Source: Pelomonas sp966111775
GTDB lineage: Bacteria; Pseudomonadota; Gammaproteobacteria; Burkholderiales; Burkholderiaceae_C
Assembly: GCA_966111775.1 (NCBI GenBank)
Contig: CBHWBD010000044.1
Location: 1-29,790, forward strand
Reading direction: 5' to 3'
Length of the DNA stretch: 29,790 nucleotides
Shown here: piece by piece, positions 23,898 through 29,790 of the stretch
How the letters are laid out: every line of letters starts with the position of its first letter
How positions within the stretch are numbered: the first letter of the stretch is position 1
The notes under the pieces: generated by a model
What the model saw: only the letters and a program-made list of their open reading frames with translations
Told to the model about the DNA's origin: nothing
The model's database searches: none
Translations under genes and position numbers: made by a program

Positions 23898-25135
23898 GCC
23901 TGTGAAGGGTCTGAGGAAAAAGAATCGATGTCCGACGGATCAACGTCGAAACGTGGGTCCCGTTCGTCGGGAATCAAGGGCCGGGCCTGCATGGCCGTCG
24001 CAATCAGCTGGCGCAGCTCCGCCAGGCCGCTGCCGTCCAGGGCGCTGACAAAGACGCGTGGCGTCGGCTCGGTGCTGCCGTTGGCGCGCAGCACGGCGTC
24101 GACGATCTCGCGCGGGCGCTGGTCGTCGGGCAGCAGGTCCTGCTTGTTGTAGACCAGGATCTGCGGCACGCCGGCGGCGCCGATTTCCTCGAGCACGCGC
24201 TCGACCTCGGCCATCTGCTCGTCCAGCACCGGGCTGGCGGCATCGACAACATGCAGCAGCAGGTCGGCATCGGCCGCCTCCTGCAGCGTGGCGCGGAAGG
24301 CCTCGACGAGCTTGTGCGGCAGGTCGCGGATGAAGCCGACCGTGTCGGACAGCGACACGCTGGCCGCGGCCTGCTCGAGGTAGAGGGAGCGCGTCGTCGT
24401 GTCCAGCGTCGCGAACAGCTGGTTGGCCGCATAGGCGCGCGCCTTGGTCAGCGCATTGAACAGCGTGCTCTTGCCCGCGTTCGTGTAGCCGACCAGGGAG
24501 ACCTTGAACACGCCATTGCGGGAGCGCGAGCGGCGCTGCGTGCTGCGCTGCTTCTGCACCTGCTTGAGGCGCTCCTTGGTCTTCTTGATGCGGTCGTCGA
24601 TCATGCGACGGTCCAGCTCGATCTGGGCCTCGCCAGGGCCGCCGCGCATGCCGATGCCGCCGCTCTGGCGCTCCAGGTGGCTCCAGCGCCGCACCAGGCG
24701 CGTGGCCAGGTATTGCAGGCGCGCCAGCTCGACCTGCAGCTTGCCCTCGTGGCTCTGCGCGCGGACGGCAAAGATCTCGAGGATCAGCGCCGTGCGGTCG
24801 GCCACCGGCACGCCAAGGACGCGCTCCAGGTTGCGCTGCTGGGCCGGCGAGATGGCCTGGTCGAACAGCACCGTGTGGGCCTGATGGGCCTGCACGAGGA
24901 GCTTGATCTCGTCGGCCTTGCCGGAGCCGACGAACAGGGCCGCGTCGGGCGCCGTGCGCCGTGCGATGACCTTGGCGACGGGCGTGTCGCCGGCCGATTC
25001 GGCCAGCAGCGCCAGCTCGTCGAGGCTTTCGTCGAAGCCCTGCTTGGCGGAGTGCCGACCGAAATCGACACCCACAAGAATGGCGCGCGCCGCCTCGGAG
25101 GGCGGCGTCGCGTCGTGGGCAGAGGTCGAGGACAA
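23894..25135 (-). CDS. hflX: Ribosome-associated GTPase HflX
   Basis: HflX is a GTPase that binds 50S subunits and splits stalled or hibernating ribosomes, notably under heat stress. The 413-residue protein has the N-terminal HflX domain with GSGKADEIK (70-78) and IGMRGGPGEAQIELDRR (161-177), a basic linker helix (about 183-207), then a TRAFAC G domain: GYTNAGKST (216-224, G1), DTVGF (264-268, G3), NKQD (330-333, G4). The start is set at TTG 25135, ten bp after the hfq stop, with no clear Shine-Dalgarno; a downstream GTG near ILVGVD is possible. It follows hfq and overlaps hflK. Confidence 0.95.
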   Translation of the reverse strand: MSSTSAHDATPPSEAARAILVGVDFGRHSAKQGFDESLDELALLAESAGDTPVAKVIARRTAPDAALFVGSGKADEIKLLVQAHQAHTVLFDQAISPAQQRNLERVLGVPVADRTALILEIFAVRAQSHEGKLQVELARLQYLATRLVRRWSHLERQSGGIGMRGGPGEAQIELDRRMIDDRIKKTKERLKQVQKQRSTQRRSRSRNGVFKVSLVGYTNAGKSTLFNALTKARAYAANQLFATLDTTTRSLYLEQAAASVSLSDTVGFIRDLPHKLVEAFRATLQEAADADLLLHVVDAASPVLDEQMAEVERVLEEIGAAGVPQILVYNKQDLLPDDQRPREIVDAVLRANGSTEPTPRVFVSALDGSGLAELRQLIATAMQARPLIPDERDPRFDVDPSDIDSFSSDPSQA

Positions 25136-25145
25136 GGAAGCGGGA

Positions 25146-25388
25146 TCAGGCGTCCGCGGGAGCGTCGCCGGCGTGGAAGTTGACGGCGCGGCCCGGCACG
25201 ACGGTGGAGATCGCGTGCTTGTAGACCATCTGCGTCACGGTGTTGCGCAGCAGAACGACGTACTGGTCAAACGATTCGATGTGGCCCTGGAGCTTGATGC
25301 CGTTCACGAGGTAGATCGAGACGGGCACATGCTCCTTGCGCAGCAGGTTCAAAAAAGGGTCCTGCAAAAGTTGGCCTTTGTTGCTCAT
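25146..25388 (-). CDS. hfq: RNA chaperone Hfq
   Basis: Hfq is the hexameric Sm-like protein that pairs small RNAs with mRNAs. The 80-residue protein has QLLQDPFLNLLRKEH (6-20), whose Gln and Phe form the proximal RNA-binding face. The Sm1 strands (VSIYLVNGIKLQG) are followed by SFDQYVVLLRN and the Sm2 YKHA (56-59), matching E. coli Tyr55-Lys56-His57. The C-terminal tail (GDAPADA) is short, as in many betaproteobacteria. A GGAG Shine-Dalgarno lies eight bases before the ATG. The 82-bp gap after der could hold its own promoter, though none stands out. Confidence 0.98.
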   Translation of the reverse strand: MSNKGQLLQDPFLNLLRKEHVPVSIYLVNGIKLQGHIESFDQYVVLLRNTVTQMVYKHAISTVVPGRAVNFHAGDAPADA

Positions 25389-25470
25389 CGGTATGCTCCG
25401 AGTTATTCGGGGGGATGGGGGACTACGGGTAAGACCTTAACACAGCGTCTCAGCCCCTCCGGAGGTCAGC

Positions 25471-26808
25471 CTAGGTCTTTTCGTCGAAGGGATTCTTCGA
25501 AGAACGTAGCTCGATCTTCAGCGGCGTTCCGACCAGCTTGTAGTGGGCGCGGATGCGGCCCTCCAGATAACGCTTGTAGACCTCGGTGACGCCGTCCAGC
25601 GCATTGCCATGGATGACGACGATGGGCGGGTTCTGGCCGCCCTGGTGGGCGTAACGCATCTTGGGGCGCGACACGCCCGAGCGCTTGGGCTGCTGGTGCT
25701 CGACGGCCTCCTGGATGAGGCGGGTCAGCACCGGCGTGGTCATCTTGCGATAGGCGGACGCATAGGCGTCGGCCATGGCATTCCAGAGCTGCGACAAGCC
25801 CTGGCGCTTCAGCGCCGAGATGTGGTGCATGGGCGCGAACTTCAGGAAGGCCAGGCGCTGCTCGATCTGGCGCTTCAGCGTCTCGCGCTGGTAGCTGTCG
25901 ACGGCGTCCCACTTGTTGCAGGCCAGCACGACGGCGCGGCCGCTGTCGAGGATGTAGCCGGCGATGTGGGCGTCCTGGTCGGTCACGCCCTGGGTGGCGT
26001 CCAGCAGCAGCAGCACGACGTGGGCGTCGGCGATGGCCTGCAGGGTCTTGACCACCGAGAACTTCTCGATGGCCTCGAAGACCTTGCCCTTGCGGCGCAG
26101 GCCGGCGGTGTCGATGAGCTTGAACTTCTGGCCGTTGCGCTCGAAGTCCACGGCGATGGCATCGCGCGTCGTGCCCGGCATGTCGAAGGCGACGAGACGC
26201 TCCTCGCCCAGCCAGGTGTTGATCAACGTGCTCTTGCCGACATTGGGGCGGCCGGCGACGGCCAGGCGGATGACGCCGTCCTGCTGCGGGCCGGCGCCGA
26301 ATTCCTCGCTGGTGTCCTCGAAGGGCTCCAGCACCGCGTCCAGCAGGCTGCGGATGCCCTGGCCGTGGGCCGACGAGATGGGATGCGGCTCGCCCATGCC
26401 CAGCTCGTGGAACTCGGCCAGCAGCGGCGAGTCGCTCATGCCCTCGGCCTTGTTGACGGCCAGGTGCACGCGCTTGTTGACGCTGCGCAGATAGCGGGCG
26501 ATGTCGCTGTCGTGGGCCGACAGACCCAGGCGGATGTCGACGACGAAGATGACCGCATCGGCCTCGGCGACGGCCTGCTTGGTCTGCTTGGCCATCTCCT
26601 TGACGATGCCGGTGCTGCTGTCGGGCTCGAAGCCGCCGGTGTCGATGACGATGAACTCGCGATCGCCCAGGCGGCCGTCACCGTAGTGGCGGTCGCGCGT
26701 CAGGCCGGCGAAGTCGGCCACGATGGCGTCGCGCGACTTGGTCAGGCGGTTGAACAGCGTCGACTTGCCCACATTGGGGCGGCCGACCAGAGCGATGACA
26801 GGTTTCAT
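25471..26808 (-). CDS. der: Ribosome biogenesis GTPase Der (EngA)
   Basis: Der is an essential tandem GTPase that helps 50S maturation. The 445-residue protein has G domain 1 with GRPNVGKST (9-17), IDTGGF (55-60) and NKAE (119-122), and G domain 2 with GRPNVGKST (186-194), DTAGLRRKGK and NKWD. The C-terminal KH-like domain includes MHHISALKRQG and ends RSSKNPFDEKT. Duplication of the G domain is the defining feature of this family. Its ATG overlaps the bamB stop as ATGA, linking it to the BamB gene upstream as in most proteobacteria. Confidence 0.98.
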   Translation of the reverse strand: MKPVIALVGRPNVGKSTLFNRLTKSRDAIVADFAGLTRDRHYGDGRLGDREFIVIDTGGFEPDSSTGIVKEMAKQTKQAVAEADAVIFVVDIRLGLSAHDSDIARYLRSVNKRVHLAVNKAEGMSDSPLLAEFHELGMGEPHPISSAHGQGIRSLLDAVLEPFEDTSEEFGAGPQQDGVIRLAVAGRPNVGKSTLINTWLGEERLVAFDMPGTTRDAIAVDFERNGQKFKLIDTAGLRRKGKVFEAIEKFSVVKTLQAIADAHVVLLLLDATQGVTDQDAHIAGYILDSGRAVVLACNKWDAVDSYQRETLKRQIEQRLAFLKFAPMHHISALKRQGLSQLWNAMADAYASAYRKMTTPVLTRLIQEAVEHQQPKRSGVSRPKMRYAHQGGQNPPIVVIHGNALDGVTEVYKRYLEGRIRAHYKLVGTPLKIELRSSKNPFDEKT

Positions 26809-27950
26809 TCGGCCTTGATTGCGAACAGGCCGCCGTTCTTGGTGGCGACCAGGGCCGTCTCGCCCTGCAGGGCGACGGTGACGACCTGGGTGCCATCGGT
26901 GGCCAGACGCGAGCGCGTCTTGCCGGTGTCGCGGTCGATCAGGTGGACCTGGCCTTCGAAGTCACCGACCAGCACCTGCTTGCCGATGACGACGGGCTCG
27001 GAGAGCTTGCGGCGCTGGAACTGGTCGGCCGACCAGGCCAGGTCGCCGTTGGCCAGCTTCCAGGCCGACAGGCGGTCGGAAGCATCGCCGGCGACGACGA
27101 CCTGCGAGTCGGCACCGATGCCGTTGGTGCCGCCGACGACGCGGTTCCACAGCGCGCTGCCGCGCTCGGCGTTGATGCAGCCCACCGAGGACTGGAAGGC
27201 GCGCGCGCAGATCACGTCGCCCTGGCGCATGGCCGGGCCGACCAGGTCGGCCAGACGTTCGACTTCGTTGGTGCCACGCGGCGTGGCCACGCTGGCCTCC
27301 CAGCGCAGTTGGCCCTTGACCGGGTCGACGCCTGCCAGGCGCGGGCCCTGGCCGACGACCAGGGTGTCCTTGTAGGCCAGCAGCACGCCGGCCTTGGCCA
27401 GCGTCAGCGGCTCGCCGGGACGCTTCAGTTCCCAGATCTTGCGGCCGTCCAGCGCATCGAAGGCCAGCACCTGGCGGTCCAGGGTCAGCGCGAAGACGCG
27501 TTCGCCAGCCACCAGCGGTGCGGCGACGACGGGCGTCGGCAGGGCCTTCTTCCAGGCCACCTTGCCGTTGTCCAGCACGATGAGCTCGTTGTCGCGGTTG
27601 ACGACGGCGGCGAAGCGGCCGTCGCTGCCGACGCCGGCCAGCAGCTTGTTGCCGGCGTCGCCATGCCAGAGCTCGCGCCCATCGGCGGCCGAGAGGGCAC
27701 GGACCTGGCCATCGCCGCTGGCGACGACGAAGCTGTCAGCCGGCGTCGCGATGCTGAGCGGGAAGGTGATGTCGGCGCCCTTGCTGCTCCAGACGATGCG
27801 GCCACTGGCCGGGCCCGACAGCGTCTCCAGGACGGCGGGCTTGGTCTTCTCGTCGCCGAACCAGTTGTTCCACGTCGAGCTGATCGTGGAGCAGCCCGCC
27901 AGCGAGACGGCCAGCAGCGAAATCAGCGTGATCCGGACCTGACGCTTCAT
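26805..27950 (-). CDS. bamB: Outer membrane protein assembly lipoprotein BamB
   Basis: BamB is a lipoprotein anchored in the inner leaflet of the outer membrane that binds the BamA POTRA domains. The 381-residue precursor has a lipoprotein signal peptide with lipobox LAGC and acylated Cys20; residues after it (STISSTWNNW) lack an inner-membrane retention Asp at +2. The remainder is an eight-blade propeller built of PQQ-like repeats, for example DGRELWHGDAGNKLLAGV, LDGRKIWELKRPGEPL and NGDLAWSADQ. It overlaps der and the YfgM-like gene by 4 bp on both sides. Confidence 0.97.
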   Translation of the reverse strand: MKRQVRITLISLLAVSLAGCSTISSTWNNWFGDEKTKPAVLETLSGPASGRIVWSSKGADITFPLSIATPADSFVVASGDGQVRALSAADGRELWHGDAGNKLLAGVGSDGRFAAVVNRDNELIVLDNGKVAWKKALPTPVVAAPLVAGERVFALTLDRQVLAFDALDGRKIWELKRPGEPLTLAKAGVLLAYKDTLVVGQGPRLAGVDPVKGQLRWEASVATPRGTNEVERLADLVGPAMRQGDVICARAFQSSVGCINAERGSALWNRVVGGTNGIGADSQVVVAGDASDRLSAWKLANGDLAWSADQFQRRKLSEPVVIGKQVLVGDFEGQVHLIDRDTGKTRSRLATDGTQVVTVALQGETALVATKNGGLFAIKAE

Positions 27951-28618
27951 TGCGCGGCTCCAGCAGCCTCGACGGCGGTGGGCACGCCCAGCGTGGCCAG
28001 CTTGGCTTCGATGATGGCGCGGTAGTTCTGGGTCTTGTCCATGCCGGCCAGGGCCTTCTGGTACTCGGCCTTGGCGACGTCGCGCTTGTCCTGCAGCAGG
28101 GCCAGGTCGCCGCGGCGGTCGGCCACCAGGGCGGCGAAGTCGGTCGACTTGATGGCGTCCAGGGTCTTGGCGGCCTCGTCATAGGCCTTGGCGTCGAGCT
28201 GCAGGCCGGCCAGTCGCAGGCGGGCGATGTCGCGGTAGGGCGCGCCCTCGGCGCCTTGCTCGGCCACCCAGCTCAGGCTCTGCCTGGCGTCGTCGGCCTT
28301 GCCCTTGTCCTGCTGCAGCTTGGCGATCTGCAGGCCGGCCTGGGCCGCGTAGGCGGTGCCGCCGAAGCGGGCCTTCAGGTCGCCGGCGGCGACGGCCGCC
28401 TTGTCGACGTCCTGAGCCACCAGGGCGCGATCGAATTCGTCATACATCGCGGCGGCCTTGGCGGCCTGGTCGCGCTGGTACCAGTTCCAGCCCTGCCAGG
28501 CGGCAAAGGCGGCCAGCACGGCGGTGATCACCCAGGTGATGAGATTGCCCCAGCGCTTCCAGAACGCTTTGAGCTGTTCAAGTTGTTCTTGTTCTTCGAG
28601 GTCGAGATGGGCAGCCAT
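27947..28618 (-). CDS. YfgM-like TPR membrane protein
   Basis: This 223-residue protein matches the YfgM family: a short cytoplasmic N terminus rich in Glu and Gln (LEEQEQLEQLKAFW, 7-20), one TM helix (about 25-44, NLITWVITAVLAAFAAW), and a periplasmic TPR-like helical domain (AYAAQAGLQIAKLQ, ARLRLAGLQLDAKAYDEAAKTL). In E. coli YfgM binds the SecYEG-associated PpiD chaperone and helps proteins leaving the translocon. The stop overlaps the bamB start, and the hisS-yfgM-bamB order is conserved. Confidence 0.92.
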   Translation of the reverse strand: MAAHLDLEEQEQLEQLKAFWKRWGNLITWVITAVLAAFAAWQGWNWYQRDQAAKAAAMYDEFDRALVAQDVDKAAVAAGDLKARFGGTAYAAQAGLQIAKLQQDKGKADDARQSLSWVAEQGAEGAPYRDIARLRLAGLQLDAKAYDEAAKTLDAIKSTDFAALVADRRGDLALLQDKRDVAKAEYQKALAGMDKTQNYRAIIEAKLATLGVPTAVEAAGAAQ

Positions 28619-28660
28619 GGGGAAAACTTCGAGGGAAGGAAGGGCGAGCGAGGCCCGGGA

Positions 28661-29790
28661 TTATGCGGGGAGGAGGTCGGCGGCCCAGGAAGCCACGTCG
28701 GCGAGCGGCCGGCTGACCTGTTCACCGCCTTCGCGCAGGGGCTTGAGACTGACCTCGCCCCGGGCGAGTTCGTCGGCGCCGAAGACCAGGGCGAAGCGGG
28801 CGCCGGAGGCGTCGGCCTTCTTGAACTGCGACTTGAACGAGCCGCCGCCGGCATGCATCTGCACAGCCACGCCGGCCGCGCGCAGGGCTTCCAGCGCGGG
28901 CAGGATGCGCGGCAAGTCGCCCGGCTCGGGCACGACGGCATAGACGTCAGGCGCGGCAGCGGGCTGCTGCAGGTTCAGCGTCTCCAGCAGCAGCAGCAGG
29001 CGCTCCAGGCCCATGCCGAAGCCCACGGCCGGCGTGGGCTTGCCGCCCAGCTGCTCGACCAGGCCGTCGTAGCGGCCGCCGGCGCAGACCGTGCCCTGGG
29101 CGCCGAGCTTGTCGGTCACCCACTCGAACACGGTCAGGTTGTAGTAGTCGAGGCCGCGCACCAGGCGCGGGTTGATGCGGTAGGCCAGGCCCACGGCGTC
29201 CAGCAGCGCCTTCACGCCGTTGAAGTGGGTGAGCGAGGCTTCGCCCAGAAAGTCCAGCAGCTTGGGCGCACCCTCGGCCATGGCCTGCATGGCCGGATTC
29301 TTGGTGTCCAGCACGCGCAGCGGATTGGCGTACATGCGGCGCCTGGCTTCCTCGTCCAGCACATCCTGGTGCTGCTCGAGGTAGGCGACAAGCGCCGCAC
29401 GATGCGCGGCACGCTCGTCAGGCTGGCCCAGGCAGTTGATCTCCAGCGTGACGTCCTCGCCCTCCTTCAGGCCCAGCTCACGCCACAGCGTGCGGGCCAG
29501 CAGGATGACTTCGGCGTCCACGTCAGGGCCGGCGAAGCCCAGGGCCTCGATGCCCATCTGGTGGAACTGGCGGTAACGGCCCTTCTGCGGCTTCTCGCGG
29601 CGGAACATGGCGCCGACGTAGTAGAGGCGGCGCGGGCTGTCGCGCAGATAGCTGTGTTCGATCATGGCGCGCACCACGCCGGCCGTGCCCTCGGGGCGCA
29701 GCGCCAGGTGCTCGGCCTGGCCATGCTTGTCGGCGCGGTCCTCGAAGGCGTACATCTCCTTCTCGACGATGTCGGTCACCTCGCCGATGC
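28661..29790 (-). CDS. hisS: Histidyl-tRNA synthetase HisS (partial, 5' end outside window)
   Basis: HisRS charges tRNA-His. The 376 codons present start inside the catalytic domain at IGEVTDIVEKEMY; by comparison with E. coli HisRS about 55 N-terminal residues are missing beyond 29790. Motif 2 (RREKPQKGRYRQFHQMGIEALG), the histidine-binding LVRGLDYYNLTVFEWVTD and GTVCAGGRYDGLVEQLGG, and motif 3 (VGFGMGLERLLLL) are all intact. They are followed by the anticodon-binding domain (DVYAVVPEPGD onward, about 90 residues). The intact motifs show it is the true synthetase, unlike HisZ. It precedes yfgM by 42 bp. Confidence 0.97.
   Translation of the reverse strand, partial: IGEVTDIVEKEMYAFEDRADKHGQAEHLALRPEGTAGVVRAMIEHSYLRDSPRRLYYVGAMFRREKPQKGRYRQFHQMGIEALGFAGPDVDAEVILLARTLWRELGLKEGEDVTLEINCLGQPDERAAHRAALVAYLEQHQDVLDEEARRRMYANPLRVLDTKNPAMQAMAEGAPKLLDFLGEASLTHFNGVKALLDAVGLAYRINPRLVRGLDYYNLTVFEWVTDKLGAQGTVCAGGRYDGLVEQLGGKPTPAVGFGMGLERLLLLLETLNLQQPAAAPDVYAVVPEPGDLPRILPALEALRAAGVAVQMHAGGGSFKSQFKKADASGARFALVFGADELARGEVSLKPLREGGEQVSRPLADVASWAADLLPA

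Overview
The window is a GC-rich stretch of a betaproteobacterial chromosome, almost certainly Burkholderiales. The Comamonadaceae or the Rubrivivax/Roseateles/Leptothrix group fits best. The evidence is the gene order (hisS-yfgM-bamB-der-hfq-hflX-hflK-hflC-hisZ-purA and rpsB-tsf-pyrH-frr-uppS-cdsA-dxr-rseP-bamA-skp-lpxD-fabZ-lpxA), strong GC bias at third codon positions, frequent TTG starts, and a GC-rich hairpin repeat of a type I associate with that group. No phage, insertion sequence, CRISPR array, toxin-antitoxin pair or other mobile module was found. This is mainly conserved core genome.

Region 1 (1-12206, all minus strand, so transcribed from high to low coordinates) is the translation / isoprenoid / envelope cluster. 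It holds ribosomal protein S2 and EF-Ts, UMP kinase, ribosome recycling factor, the enzymes for undecaprenyl-PP, CDP-diacylglycerol and MEP-pathway isoprenoids, the site-2 protease RseP, the outer-membrane assembly factors BamA and Skp, and the early lipid A enzymes LpxD, FabZ and LpxA (LpxA is cut by the window edge). Genes are tightly packed and several share 4-bp stop/start overlaps. Hairpins separate rpsB/tsf and tsf/pyrH, and a hairpin repeat separates fabZ/lpxA.

Region 2 (12207-15692) holds the rpsB leader and then a divergent plus-strand operon: a DadA-like FAD oxidoreductase, an unrecognised two-TM membrane protein, and a bifunctional NAD(P)HX epimerase/dehydratase. The first two both appear to start at TTG codons overlapping an upstream stop. 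This is the least conventional part of the window.

Region 3 (15696-18379) holds RNase R (minus), which ends 3 bp from the convergent NAD(P)HX repair gene; a tRNA-Leu(CAG) on the plus strand; a strong bidirectional terminator; and about 170 bp without a gene that carries four or five consecutive inverted repeats.

Region 4 (18380-29790, minus strand) is the hisS-to-phosphoribosyltransferase cluster. It covers histidyl-tRNA synthetase (5' end outside the window), YfgM-like and BamB envelope proteins, the GTPases Der and HflX, the RNA chaperone Hfq, the HflKC membrane complex, a DUF2065 peptide, HisZ, adenylosuccinate synthetase and a purine-type phosphoribosyltransferase.

I did not find a clear undescribed system. 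The best leads are the unknown membrane protein in the FAD/NAD(P)HX operon, the inverted-repeat cluster beside tRNA-Leu, and two departures from normally conserved motifs: LpxA lacks the usual His in its HQF segment, and BamA has VRVF instead of VRGF.
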